A stretch of DNA of 64,000 bases from Acinetobacter variabilis (GCF_000369625.1 NZ_KB850112.1:566598-630597); one strand, 5' to 3'; counted from the first letter of the stretch, positions 1 to 13,240 are shown. Program-made: numbers and translations. The notes: generated by a model from the letters alone, not told the origin.

Positions 1-21
1 AACGACTGTTTGGGGTTGTAT

Positions 22-2913
<2,892 letters not shown>

Positions 2914-3144
2914 ACAACACCCAAGCAGTTGTATATAAAGCATCAATTGATTTCATATTGATCTAACGATCAGACGAAGCCTTGATTTAGTTAAGCTAAT
3001 CGAACAAATGAGAGTATAATTAAGCACTGCTTAGTTCTACTCGCAAGAACTCAGATATACCTGTTAATAACTCATTTGGAAAAAGCATTGGCATACACTG
3101 AAAAGTGAGACATAAGACCAAAGCGAGTATCCATAAACAGTTGT

Positions 3145-3259
3145 GCTGGCGACCATAGCAAGAGTGAACCACCTGATCCCTTCCCGAACTCAGAAGTGAA
3201 ACCTCTTAGCGCTGATGGTAGTGTGGGGTCTCCCATGTGAGAGTAAGTCATCGCCAGCT
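3145..3259 (+). rRNA. rrf: 5S ribosomal RNA
   Basis: About 115 nt. The termini pair (TGCTGGCGACC at the 5' end with the GCCAGC end), and the internal CCCGAACTCAGAAGTGAAAC block is the conserved 5S core. It lies about 230 nt after the 23S gene; the 2914-3144 spacer holds no tRNA that I can see. It is the last gene of the rRNA operon and is followed directly by a terminator. Confidence 0.96.
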
Positions 3260-3269
3260 CATTATTCCT

Positions 3270-3302
3270 AAAAAGCCCTCTGCTCACGCAGGGGGCTTTT
3301 TT
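3270..3302 (+). terminator. rRNA operon terminator
   Basis: GC-rich inverted repeat (AAAAGCCCTCTG / CAGGGGGCTTTT) followed by a T run, 10 nt after the 5S gene. It is a typical Rho-independent terminator closing the rrn operon. Confidence 0.9.
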
Positions 3303-3483
3303 ATGCGTGGGGTTTAAATAGTTACAACTTTTTCTATTGATATTTTCTGATCTAAAAAATGAGTTAAGGAGTAATAAGGAGCAGCCAAAACTTCAGAGCT
3401 ATTAGCTGCACCATATTGTTTGAAGTAATTAAATTTTATCTATTAATACTTCTTTAATATATTTAAGAATTTTCAATTATTTC

Positions 3484-4860
3484 CTATTGATCAAGCTGAC
3501 GACGAGCATGTTTAAATGCTGTTCTTAGTCCTTCTTCTAAAGTCGGATGATAGTAAGGCTTTGCCAGAATCTGATGAATATCTTGCTCTGCATCAATCAT
3601 CCAGGCTAGCATGTGTGCTAGATGTTCGGCTTGAGGGCAGAATAATTCAGCACCTAATAATTTTCGTGACTTTTTATCTATATATACTTCAGCTCCGCCT
3701 TTATTTTCTGCAAGGATTAATGCGCGTCCCTGTCTTTCGTAAGAAACAAAACCTCTAATATATTCCGTATTTTTCTCTTCTAGCTGTTTGAAACTTTGAC
3801 CAATAATCGCCATTTCTGGTTGGCTAAATACGATTGCCAAAGGAGTTAGGGTAGAAATAGGTTGAACATCTGGAAAATTTAAGCAGTTTTGGACTACTTC
3901 TTTACCATTGTGAGCAGCTTCATGTTGAATTGGGGCATCAGGGGCTGCATCTCCAACAATAAAAATAGGGAAATTTGCTAATTGCTTGGTTTTTTTATTA
4001 ATAGGTAGCTTTTTAACCTCTTGAAATTCAGAATTAATTTTTTCCAAATCTAATCGATCTAAATTAGAACTACGTCCAGTGGCTAAGAGTACATAATCTA
4101 CTTCAATACTTTGCTTTTGATCATTCTCTATATAGTCAATTTTTACCTGATCATTAAGGAGTTTGACTTGATTTGGTAGGGTTTTAAATTTGATATCTAG
4201 CTCGTTATTTAGTTGCTCTCTAACCAAAGCTTGTAGAGTTGGACTGGTGAGTGCACCTATTTTCTGACTACGAGCAAACATAGTAGTACGTACCCCTAAA
4301 CGTTGCATGGCTTGAACCAATTCAATTGCAATGACGCCACTACCAATCACTGCTAAGGATTTAGGTAAATGTGAAAGCTCAAAGATTTCATCAGAAGTCA
4401 GGAGTTTATCGCCTAGTTCATTTTTTAAGGTGCCATCAAAATTTGGTCGAGAGCCTACTGCAATAATAAAACTTTTAGCTTGATAAGATTTTCCCTCTAC
4501 TTGGACTGTTTGAGCATTAGTAAATTTGGCATGCCCTGATACTTTATGAGTTGAATCCCATTGTTCTACTTCTTTTAAAGTGGCCCGAATATAATGATCA
4601 CGAAGCTTATGTAAGCGCTCCATAACAACTGAAGTATTTATTACTGCCTCATGTTTTAATCCGAAATTTTCTGCAGTTTTAATCTCATGCATACGATTAG
4701 CAGGAGAAATTAGAAGCTTGCTCGGCATACAGCCTACACGAGCACATGTAGTCTCCCATGAACCAGCATTAATAATTAAAATATTTTGGGTATATTTAAT
4801 AGCTTCTTTATAAGCACTAATTCCTGCTGTGCCTGCACCGATAATAATAATGTCATACAT
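3484..4860 (-). CDS. Dihydrolipoyl dehydrogenase-like flavoprotein
   Basis: Class I pyridine nucleotide-disulfide oxidoreductase, 458 aa from the ATG at 4860. An in-frame start 14 codons further out is less likely because MYDIIIIGAG is the normal N-terminus of the family. The FAD-binding GAGTAG is at residues 8-13, the redox-active disulfide pair at C39 and C44 (CARVGC), an NAD-binding GSGVIAIE in the middle, and the HPTLEE catalytic His-Glu (H438/E443) near the C-terminus. The segment before the disulfide (NAGSWETTC) differs from canonical Lpd and matches a stand-alone branch often annotated lpd. No 2-oxoacid dehydrogenase genes are nearby, so the true substrate is uncertain. It is a single-gene unit converging on the rRNA operon. 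Confidence 0.85.
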   Translation of the reverse strand: MYDIIIIGAGTAGISAYKEAIKYTQNILIINAGSWETTCARVGCMPSKLLISPANRMHEIKTAENFGLKHEAVINTSVVMERLHKLRDHYIRATLKEVEQWDSTHKVSGHAKFTNAQTVQVEGKSYQAKSFIIAVGSRPNFDGTLKNELGDKLLTSDEIFELSHLPKSLAVIGSGVIAIELVQAMQRLGVRTTMFARSQKIGALTSPTLQALVREQLNNELDIKFKTLPNQVKLLNDQVKIDYIENDQKQSIEVDYVLLATGRSSNLDRLDLEKINSEFQEVKKLPINKKTKQLANFPIFIVGDAAPDAPIQHEAAHNGKEVVQNCLNFPDVQPISTLTPLAIVFSQPEMAIIGQSFKQLEEKNTEYIRGFVSYERQGRALILAENKGGAEVYIDKKSRKLLGAELFCPQAEHLAHMLAWMIDAEQDIHQILAKPYYHPTLEEGLRTAFKHARRQLDQ

Positions 4861-4939
4861 AAATTGCTTACCAATTCTCAGAACATGAATATTTATATGC
4901 ATGATTTACAATGTTTCTGATGTAAATTATGTAACTAGA

Positions 4940-4968
4940 TTGCTTATTTTTGATATTTTGAGTAAATT
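4940..4968 (+). promoter_or_regulatory. Possible promoter of the giant lipoprotein gene
   Basis: TTGCTT (4940-4945), a 17-nt spacer, then TAAATT (4963-4968), about 65 nt before the start codon in an AT-rich gap. It resembles a sigma-70 promoter but is weak; AT-rich DNA gives such matches by chance. Confidence 0.3.
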
Positions 4969-5032
4969 TTGTGTAAAAGCCAGAAGATTAACTTTTATGG
5001 CAGCTTAACTATTATATGCAGTGGGAAAAAAC

Positions 5033-8000
5033 ATGAGTTTGTTTATAAATTTAAAAAAATTAGGGGTTAACACGACTGTTTTAGCAACATCGATTTCTTT
5101 AGTTGCATGTGGCGGGGGGGGGAGTGACGGTTACTATAATAATGACAATAATAGTCAACCAAATACAGGAGGAAATAATGGAGGCGGCAATGAATCTACA
5201 GATAATACAGCTCAAGTTCCAGAAAGCTTGAATATTAATTTGCAAGATTCGAGTGGCCAAAATATTGTTCAGGTTGTAGATAATTCAACTGTACAAATTG
5301 CTGTTCAGGTCTTAAATGCAGATAAAGGTGGAATTTCTAGCAAAAATGTACGATTAGCGATTAATGATTCAGATAAATTAGGTGTAACAAGTAAAAGTTC
5401 CTTAGTTGCTACAGCTGAAGATGGTATTGCTATTTTTGAGCTTAAAATTCCTTCAATTAATATTGAATCTGGTAAAGTACAATTAACTGCAACTGTAGAT
5501 GGCACACAAGTTAAACAGGTATATACCCTTAATATTAAAAAATCTAGTGTAATTGTTAGTGATTATACTCTAGATGTGCCACAAGGCCTTACGATTGATT
5601 TACCAAATGGGACAGTTGAATTTTTTGTCCAAGTGACTGATCCAAAAGGTGGTTCTAAGTCAGGACAAACCGTTGAATTGTCTTTACCTGCTGAGTTACA
5701 AGGATTGTTTGTAATTAGCAACGGATCATCTGTACAGACAGATAGTGAAGGTAAAGCAAATTTTAAACTTGTAGCAAATAAAAATTTAACTGCGGCACAA
5801 ATTCAACAGCTTGTAGATACATCTAAAACACTAAACTTTAAACTCATTGATGAGCATCGTGCAGAAAAGCAAGCAACTACGTCTCTAACATTTAAAGATA
5901 TTGCAACAATTGTCGATAAACTTGAAATTATTAAGCCTGATGCACCGATTGCTGCAAAAAATGGCGAAGCACGTATTCGTGTATATGCCAAAAATTCCAA
6001 TAAACAAGATTTAGCAGGTAAAAAAGTTCGCCTGGAGACCAATCAATCTGGTCGTGGTGTGACCTTGGATAAAACTGAAGCCATTACAAATGCACAAGGT
6101 TATGCGGAATTTATCCTAAAAAGTAATTCTGATACACCACTTGCTTTGAAGGATGAAGGGATTGAACTTAAAGCAACTTTCCTAGAGAACCCTGAGAAAT
6201 TCGCGACCATTACTGTTGATGTCATTACTGCAGATGATAGTGCAACCGATCAAGAAGCTATTCAACGTCTAGAAATCGCTTCATCTTATAAAATCAATGC
6301 AATGTCTGACAGTGTTGAAATTAAGGTCAAAGCGATTGCGAACAATGGACATGCTGCGAAAAAAGGTAAAATCAAACTTACCTTAAATAGCGAAGCTGTA
6401 GCAAATGCTGTTAAGTTTGAAGGCAGTAGTGATGGTGTTAACTTTGATTTAAATGAAAGTCAGTCTGTCGGCGCAGAGGGTTATGTCACTTTCAGAATTA
6501 AAACACCAGCATCGCAAACAGCAGCAGCTGTAGAAGCATTAAAGGCTTCAGGGATCACAGCGACGTTTACAACAGATAACGGTATTAGCAATAATATTAA
6601 AATTGTTGTTGAAGATAAGGCTGTTGCAACTGAAGCAGTTAAGTATCTCTTAATTGACCCAATTAATGAAAACTTTGATCCTACCAAGAACCAAGACATT
6701 ACGATTAAAGTAAAAGCAATTGGTGAAAAAGGTGGCCCTCTTAAAGATGAAAAAGTATCAATTAAATCTTTACTTTCAGATGATCAGCTGAATAAGTTGA
6801 GTTTAAGTTTAAGTACAGCTGCTGAAGTTTTAACAGATGCAAATGGTTATGCAGAGTTTGTTTATAAGTATCAATATAATAAATCTGCAGAACAGCAAGC
6901 GTTAGCTAAGCAAGGGATTACTTTTACATCCACGGCATTATCTAATCAAAAGACTCAAACGATTAAAGTTAACTTCAATACAAAGAGTGTCAGTGACAAA
7001 GTCAGCCTTGATTACTTTACTTTAGATACTGATGGTTTAGCTCAAATTGCACTTAATCAACAAACTGAAATTGTAGTACGTACGCAAGCCTTTGGTGTTG
7101 ATGGTGCAGTTCTTGCTAATCAAGAATTAGCTATTGGTATTGATGAAACTGCGATGTCAAATGGTGTTTCATATGCCACGGCAACTAAGCTTGTATCGGA
7201 TGCACAAGGTAAAGTTGAATTTAAATTAAAAGTTGCAGCACGTAATTTGACTGAATTAAATACCTTGATTGAAAAAGGACTAACTGTTGCAGTAGTGTCT
7301 TATCGTAATGATGGTTCTAAGCATTCAGTTACTCGTAAAATTGATTTAGTTTCAAACTCGATTATTGACACTGGAACGAGTCAAGTGGATTACCTCATGG
7401 TAGATCCAATCTTAACCCGTTTTGACTATACGCAAAATCAAGAAATTACCGTTCGTGTAAAAGCATTAGATGTCAATGGAAGCCCATTAGCAAAAGAAAA
7501 AATTCAGTTAAAATCTGCCCTAACTAATCAGCAGATGCAGCAGTTAGGCTTAAGTTTTACGACCCAAGCAGAACAAATCACTGATGCATTAGGTTATGCA
7601 ACGTTTAAACTTAGTTACCAGTATAACGAAACGCCTGAACAAGAAGAGCTTGCGAAAAAAGGTCTTACTTTCAATGCTTTGGCAAATGGTAAGGTCAGTA
7701 ATATTCGCATTAACTTTAAGGCTCCGAGCGATAGTATCGACTTAAGTTTCTTTACTGTCGATACAGATGGACAAGCCTTAATTTCGACAACTACAGATAC
7801 ACCGATCAAGATCCGTGTCAAGGCAATGGGTACAGATGGTAAGGTTTTAGCTAACCAACGTATTAGTATTGGTATTGATAATACTGCAGTTTCAAATGGC
7901 GTAACGTATGCGACCTCTAATAACCTAGTTACAGATGCATTAGGTAATGCTGAGTTCGTTTTAAATGCGAAACCAAAGAATAAAGATGAACTGAATGCAT

Positions 8001-11000
8001 TGCTTGCGAGTGGTGTAACAGTCGCTGTTAAAGCAACTGCAAAAGATGGTTCTGAATATACAACGCTAAGAACGATTAAGCTTATTGAGCAAGAGCAAGC
8101 ATCGCAAGTATCTTCACTACTAATCGATCCGTTACAAGCAGCATATGACTATACAAAAGACCAAACAATTCAAGTACGCGTGAAAGCGATTGGTCAAGCT
8201 GGTCAGTCTTTACGTAATGAAAAAGTGAGTTTAACGACAGCCCTTAGTGCACAAGAGTTAGCTGATCTGAATTTAAGTCTTGTTGGCGATGCGACGAAAC
8301 TGACTGATGATTATGGTTACGTGACATTCACATTTGACTATAAATACAATGCACAGTCTCCTGCACAAAAGAAACTGCTAAATGGTTTTGAAATTAAAGC
8401 AACTGCTAATGGAAAGACGAATAATACGATTATTAACTTTAAAGCACCTGCAAATGAACAAGAAATCAATCTTGATTATTTAGTGGTATCTACAGGTGGT
8501 CGTGCAGTTATCTCAACCGATAAACCAACAGAAGTGACGATTACAGCAACTGCATTGGCAACAAATGGTCAGGCATTAAAAGACCAGACTGTGAAAATTG
8601 AATTGAATGAAACAGAAACCAATAGTGGTATTTCATTTAATTCTGCGACAGAAGTTGTGACCAATGCACAAGGACAAGCCACATTTAAAGTCAACATTGC
8701 ACCAGAAAATGCATCTGAATTAGAGGCATTGCTTGCATCTGGTTTGAATGTTCGTTTATCTGCACAGCGTGTAGATGGTTCTGCATACAAAGTATCAAGA
8801 AAAGTTGAACTTTATAAGTCAGAAGCAGAAGCACCAAGTGAAGTTGATTATCTGATCATTGATCCTATTAGTGTTTATGATTACAGTAAAAATCATACCA
8901 TTGCGGTACGAGTGAAGGCGATTGGTGAAGATGGTAGCGCATTACGTAATGAAAAAATTACATTGCGTCCTGAAAACATCTCAAGTGCAGAATTAGCGAA
9001 ACTTAATTTAAGTTTAAATGGTGCTGCTGAGCAATATACCGATGATCAAGGCTATGCTGTCTTCGAATTTAGCTATAACTACGATGCACAATCTACAGAG
9101 CAAAAACCTCTTGCATTGAAAGGTGTAGCGTTATTGGCGACTGCAAATGGTAAAGAGCAGCGCACAGTTATTAACTTTGCGGAAACTCAAACTAATACGC
9201 TTGATTATCTTGTCATTGATATGATTGGTAAAGCTGTCATTGATACGGATGTAGAAACTAAAGTTGTATTATCAGTGCTTGCAAAAGGTACTGATGGTTC
9301 AGTTTTGGCAAATCAAAATGTTAAGATTGAATTGACCAATGAAAATGGTATTAATCTTCTTACAGCTTCATCAGTAGCAACTGATGCAGAAGGTTATGCA
9401 AAATTTGAATTCAGTGTGCATCCAAAGAACCAACAGGAATTAGAAGCATTATTGACAAATGGTGTAACAGTAAAAGTCTTATCTGAAGTTGCTGATGGAT
9501 CTGTTCGTCAAGCTCAACGTAAAGTTGAATTAGTACAAGCCGAAGAGCAAGTTGAATCTAAAGTTGAGACTTTAGTTATTGATCCAATCTTAAATTCATT
9601 TGACTATACTCAAGATCATACGATTCAAGTACGCGTTAAAGCATTAGATTCTGCTGGCAGTACGCTGAAAAATGAAAAAGTTGCAATCACAACTGATATT
9701 CAAGCGAAATTAGCACAACTCAACTTTAGTTTAAATGGAGCAGCTGAACAGTTTACTGGTGATGACGGCTATGCGACATTTGTATTTGAATATAAATATG
9801 CAGAATCTACAGTACAGCGTGAGATCTTAAATGGTGTAACTGTTACTGCAACTGCAAATGGAAAAACACAGACGACAAAATTGAACTTTAGAGAGTCTTT
9901 AACTTCAGAAGCATTAGATTATATTTCTATTGATACAAATGGTTATGCTGCGATTGAAGAAAACGTACAAACTGATATTACTGTTAAGGTACGTGCAATC
10001 AATGTGGGTGGTAAAGCACTTGCTAATCAAGATGTAACGATCAGCTATAATGAACAAGCACATAATAATGGTGTTTATTTACTTGATCCAACAGGTGCGA
10101 ATGTTGGTGCACAAACCTTTACGCAAAAAACGGATGCTGATGGATATGTAACCTTTACCTTTAAGGCATTGCCACGTAATAAAGCGGAAGTGCAAAAGCT
10201 GATTGATGATGTGACTGGTGATTTACAGGTTACATTAACAGCTAAACGTGCTGATGGTTCGAATTATGAAGCTTCTCGCCGTATTGACTTAAGAGCTCCT
10301 GATGTTGAGTCTACACCTGCAGAAGTTTTAATTGATCCAATTCTGCAAGCATTTGATTATTCAAAAGATCAAAAAATCATTATTCCAGTAAAAGCGTTAT
10401 CTGCTGATAAGGGTGCTTTACAGGGTGCAAAAGTTACGATTGATACACCGGATTTAACCCTAGCGCAGTTAAAAACAGCACAATTCACTTTAACAGGTGA
10501 AGCAACTAAGCTTACTGATGCCAATGGTTACGCTTATTTTGAGTTTGAATATAAAGCAGCAAGTACTCAAGAGCAGATTAAGTTGGTGAGTCCAGGTGTT
10601 CGTATCACGGCGACCACCAGCAATGGTAAAGCTGCTGTTCAAACCTTGAACTTTAAATCGCCAAATGCCGGGCAGATTCTAGATTACTTTACCTTAGATG
10701 CATCTGATTATGTTGTTACATTGGGTGTGAATACACCTAAGACAATCCAAGTGACGATTAATGCAAAAGATACTGAAGGTAAGGCATTTGCAAACCAAGT
10801 CGTGTCACTAGGTTTAAACGAAGCTGCTTTAAGTAATGGTGTAAGTTTCAACACGCCATCTCAAGTCATGACAGATGACAAAGGTCTTGCAACATTTAGA
10901 GTGACACTCAATCCTCAAAGTGATACAGAAATTGAAAACTTAGCTGCAAATGATCTTGAATTTACAGCAACTGCACGACGTGCGGATGGTTCTGAATATA

Positions 11001-13180
11001 CGCTGGTTCGTAAAATTGAGTTAGATAAAGCTAAGGTTATTTTACCTGAATTAGCGAATCTTATTTTTACGACAGTAGATGATAAGCCATTAGATACAAT
11101 TTCTGTTCTTGGTGGTGAAACACGCGTCAAAATTAAAGCAGTTGATAAAGCTGGTAATACAATTCCAAACACGCCTATCGCAGTTGCACTATCTAGTTTA
11201 ACTTCTAGTCGTGTGACATTAAGCAATGTACCAACTCAAACTAACAGTAAGGGTGAAGCTGAATTTACGGTTACCGTTTCTGAGGGCGCATATGATGCTA
11301 GTTTGATCAAAAATGGTATTGTCTTTGCAGTAGTTGGTACGAACTTAAATAATGGCGATCGTTTACAGCAAACAAGTGTAATTGGTATCACCGCTCCAGC
11401 AAATGCTTTAAATCCGCGTTTAACATCAGATGTAAAAACAGTGACAGCTGGGCAAACAGTTAAAGTGTATGCAGCTGTTAAAGATGAAATGGGGATTAAT
11501 ACTGCTAATGGTACACCAATGCAATTAACTCTGAATCCAGAAGCGATAGCTGCAGGTATTAAGCTGAGTGCTGAAGGAGTGGTGATACAAGGAAACGGTT
11601 CAGTTCCTATTGACTTGATTGTGCCAAAAGGTATTACAAAAACAGAATTAAGCTCTATTATGGTTACGGGTACTATTCGTGATCCACGTGGTAATAAACT
11701 TCAGACGGATCTAACTTTTACTGTTCAAGATATTAGTAATCCTTATCACTTGACGATAGATAGCAGTCGAGTATCTTTGTCATCATCTGGTGATAGTGCA
11801 TTTGTAACAGTTAAACTTCTTGATACGAATCAAGGTGGGGTTGCCAATGAAACTGTAACTTTAGCGATTAATGACCCACGTAATGCTACGAGTATTAATG
11901 GTTCTTCACAAATTACAACAAATGAGTTTGGTGAAGCTGTATTTGAAGTATCAATGAAATCATTACAGGGAATATTATCAACTCCTGTTCTACCAATTGA
12001 ATTAACAGCAACACACACCACTGTAACAGGTGCTATAGTAACTCAACCTGGTAGTATTCAAGTCCATTCACCAACAGTTCTAGCACCAACATTAGATTTA
12101 AAAATCAAGTCATCTAAAGATAAATTGAATCTAAGAGGCGATAGTGTTGAAGTGTCTGTATTAGTAGTAGACTTAGAAGGATCAAGTCAAACTGGAAAAG
12201 CAGTAACTTTAACAATCCCAGCATACAGTCAAAATGGTGCTTATATTCGTGGTGCATCAACTGTAGAAAGTGATGAGAATGGTTGGGCAAAATTTACAAT
12301 TGTTATTGATGAAAGCTTGCGTGATCGAAACTATGACTTTGCTACTGCTGACCTACGTGTAGAGGCTATTGTTAAGGATGAACAAAATACAGAACGACGT
12401 GTACCTCATCGTATTGATGTTGTAAATTCAGAAGTGCCAGTAACTGTTGGTTCTATTGCTGTTAACTTTAACCCAACAGAGATTACATCAACAGCTAATG
12501 GGGTTTATTATCAAAAAGAAGGTTCTGTTCAATTAGTTGATGTTGATGGTAAACCTGTTGCAAATCAGGATGTTGTTCTGGATGTTCGTCCAACTTCTTA
12601 TGTCATCGGTGAATGGATGTTTGGTATTCAAAAAAATCCATGGAAAGTCGTGACTAAACCTGTTTTAGATGCAAGTGGTAATCCTCTAACTAATCCTGAT
12701 GGGACACCTAAGACAGAAGATGTAAAAGAATTGGATGCAGTTTATCCATTCACAAACTTGAAAGGTTGGATTAAACCAAATGACTATTACTATCCACTGT
12801 TGAATTTTACACCGTCACAGACATTAATGCAGAATTTGACAACTACATGTCCAATTAATGCAAATACTTCAACTTGGGCAGCTAATGGTCAGGCATTACG
12901 TGTGGTTCGCTTCCTAGGTGGGACAGCAAATAATAGTACAACTCATCCATATACTGCGACCTATCGTACAGATAGCACGGGTAGATTTGATTTCATTATT
13001 GAATATCCGAAAGCTAATGCACAATGGGTATCTGTAGAGGTTGGTGCGAAAACAACACTTGCACAGACACCAACGAGAGGCTATACAACATTAACATTAC
13101 CAAGTTTAGCTAGTGATTATGCGACTGATGGAAGTTATGCTCCGAACCGTGTAAGTCCATATACGACTTGTATTAATTGA
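5033..13180 (+). CDS. Giant Ig-like repeat lipoprotein (2715 aa)
   Basis: Very large secreted, lipid-anchored protein, probably a cell-surface adhesin or filamentous spacer. The ATG at 5033 is preferred over the in-frame GTG at 5021 because GTGGGA then serves as ribosome-binding site. Residues 1-26 form a lipoprotein signal with lipobox LVAC (C26), followed by a low-complexity G/N/D-rich linker. After that come roughly 21 bacterial Ig-like (Big_1/invasin-type) domains: about four diverged ones, then twelve arranged as six two-domain units (residues 536-2000), then about five more. Most show the turn signature TDAxGYAxF. The last 200 residues form a distinct Trp/Tyr-rich domain carrying the only other cysteines I see (C2606, C2713), which could form a disulfide. 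There is no autotransporter barrel, LPXTG or type I secretion tail visible. The adhesin role is inference. Confidence 0.9.
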   Translation: MSLFINLKKLGVNTTVLATSISLVACGGGGSDGYYNNDNNSQPNTGGNNGGGNESTDNTAQVPESLNINLQDSSGQNIVQVVDNSTVQIAVQVLNADKGGISSKNVRLAINDSDKLGVTSKSSLVATAEDGIAIFELKIPSINIESGKVQLTATVDGTQVKQVYTLNIKKSSVIVSDYTLDVPQGLTIDLPNGTVEFFVQVTDPKGGSKSGQTVELSLPAELQGLFVISNGSSVQTDSEGKANFKLVANKNLTAAQIQQLVDTSKTLNFKLIDEHRAEKQATTSLTFKDIATIVDKLEIIKPDAPIAAKNGEARIRVYAKNSNKQDLAGKKVRLETNQSGRGVTLDKTEAITNAQGYAEFILKSNSDTPLALKDEGIELKATFLENPEKFATITVDVITADDSATDQEAIQRLEIASSYKINAMSDSVEIKVKAIANNGHAAKKGKIKLTLNSEAVANAVKFEGSSDGVNFDLNESQSVGAEGYVTFRIKTPASQTAAAVEALKASGITATFTTDNGISNNIKIVVEDKAVATEAVKYLLIDPINENFDPTKNQDITIKVKAIGEKGGPLKDEKVSIKSLLSDDQLNKLSLSLSTAAEVLTDANGYAEFVYKYQYNKSAEQQALAKQGITFTSTALSNQKTQTIKVNFNTKSVSDKVSLDYFTLDTDGLAQIALNQQTEIVVRTQAFGVDGAVLANQELAIGIDETAMSNGVSYATATKLVSDAQGKVEFKLKVAARNLTELNTLIEKGLTVAVVSYRNDGSKHSVTRKIDLVSNSIIDTGTSQVDYLMVDPILTRFDYTQNQEITVRVKALDVNGSPLAKEKIQLKSALTNQQMQQLGLSFTTQAEQITDALGYATFKLSYQYNETPEQEELAKKGLTFNALANGKVSNIRINFKAPSDSIDLSFFTVDTDGQALISTTTDTPIKIRVKAMGTDGKVLANQRISIGIDNTAVSNGVTYATSNNLVTDALGNAEFVLNAKPKNKDELNALLASGVTVAVKATAKDGSEYTTLRTIKLIEQEQASQVSSLLIDPLQAAYDYTKDQTIQVRVKAIGQAGQSLRNEKVSLTTALSAQELADLNLSLVGDATKLTDDYGYVTFTFDYKYNAQSPAQKKLLNGFEIKATANGKTNNTIINFKAPANEQEINLDYLVVSTGGRAVISTDKPTEVTITATALATNGQALKDQTVKIELNETETNSGISFNSATEVVTNAQGQATFKVNIAPENASELEALLASGLNVRLSAQRVDGSAYKVSRKVELYKSEAEAPSEVDYLIIDPISVYDYSKNHTIAVRVKAIGEDGSALRNEKITLRPENISSAELAKLNLSLNGAAEQYTDDQGYAVFEFSYNYDAQSTEQKPLALKGVALLATANGKEQRTVINFAETQTNTLDYLVIDMIGKAVIDTDVETKVVLSVLAKGTDGSVLANQNVKIELTNENGINLLTASSVATDAEGYAKFEFSVHPKNQQELEALLTNGVTVKVLSEVADGSVRQAQRKVELVQAEEQVESKVETLVIDPILNSFDYTQDHTIQVRVKALDSAGSTLKNEKVAITTDIQAKLAQLNFSLNGAAEQFTGDDGYATFVFEYKYAESTVQREILNGVTVTATANGKTQTTKLNFRESLTSEALDYISIDTNGYAAIEENVQTDITVKVRAINVGGKALANQDVTISYNEQAHNNGVYLLDPTGANVGAQTFTQKTDADGYVTFTFKALPRNKAEVQKLIDDVTGDLQVTLTAKRADGSNYEASRRIDLRAPDVESTPAEVLIDPILQAFDYSKDQKIIIPVKALSADKGALQGAKVTIDTPDLTLAQLKTAQFTLTGEATKLTDANGYAYFEFEYKAASTQEQIKLVSPGVRITATTSNGKAAVQTLNFKSPNAGQILDYFTLDASDYVVTLGVNTPKTIQVTINAKDTEGKAFANQVVSLGLNEAALSNGVSFNTPSQVMTDDKGLATFRVTLNPQSDTEIENLAANDLEFTATARRADGSEYTLVRKIELDKAKVILPELANLIFTTVDDKPLDTISVLGGETRVKIKAVDKAGNTIPNTPIAVALSSLTSSRVTLSNVPTQTNSKGEAEFTVTVSEGAYDASLIKNGIVFAVVGTNLNNGDRLQQTSVIGITAPANALNPRLTSDVKTVTAGQTVKVYAAVKDEMGINTANGTPMQLTLNPEAIAAGIKLSAEGVVIQGNGSVPIDLIVPKGITKTELSSIMVTGTIRDPRGNKLQTDLTFTVQDISNPYHLTIDSSRVSLSSSGDSAFVTVKLLDTNQGGVANETVTLAINDPRNATSINGSSQITTNEFGEAVFEVSMKSLQGILSTPVLPIELTATHTTVTGAIVTQPGSIQVHSPTVLAPTLDLKIKSSKDKLNLRGDSVEVSVLVVDLEGSSQTGKAVTLTIPAYSQNGAYIRGASTVESDENGWAKFTIVIDESLRDRNYDFATADLRVEAIVKDEQNTERRVPHRIDVVNSEVPVTVGSIAVNFNPTEITSTANGVYYQKEGSVQLVDVDGKPVANQDVVLDVRPTSYVIGEWMFGIQKNPWKVVTKPVLDASGNPLTNPDGTPKTEDVKELDAVYPFTNLKGWIKPNDYYYPLLNFTPSQTLMQNLTTTCPINANTSTWAANGQALRVVRFLGGTANNSTTHPYTATYRTDSTGRFDFIIEYPKANAQWVSVEVGAKTTLAQTPTRGYTTLTLPSLASDYATDGSYAPNRVSPYTTCIN
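6638..11030 (+). repeat. Six tandem A-B double Ig-domain units
   Basis: Within the giant lipoprotein, unit starts recur at 6638, 7385, 8108, 8843, 9563 and 10316, a period of 240-251 codons. Each unit has an A half opening with a LxIDPI...FDYT motif and containing IxVRVKA, and a B half opening with LDYxxxDTxG and containing LANQ plus NGV. Copies are clearly related in protein but diverged in DNA, so this is an old duplication array and not a recent expansion. Confidence 0.85.
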
Positions 13181-13191
13181 TCTAACTAAAA

Positions 13192-13218
13192 AAACAGCGC
13201 TTCGGCGCTGTTTTTTTT
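13192..13218 (+). terminator. Terminator after giant lipoprotein gene
   Basis: AAAAACAGCGC-TTCG-GCGCTG followed by eight T, starting about 12 nt after the stop codon: a strong stem with a stable TTCG tetraloop. Confidence 0.92.
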
Positions 13219-13240
13219 ATAGGAGCTAAAATTCAAAAAA

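Noticed and set aside
3072-3287. 71-codon frame antisense to the 5S gene
   Set aside because: It overlaps the whole 5S gene and the terminator; sequence is explained by rRNA.
6638-11030. Regularly spaced repeats as a CRISPR array
   Set aside because: The period is about 740 bp, units are translated in one long frame and diverge in sequence; these are protein domains.
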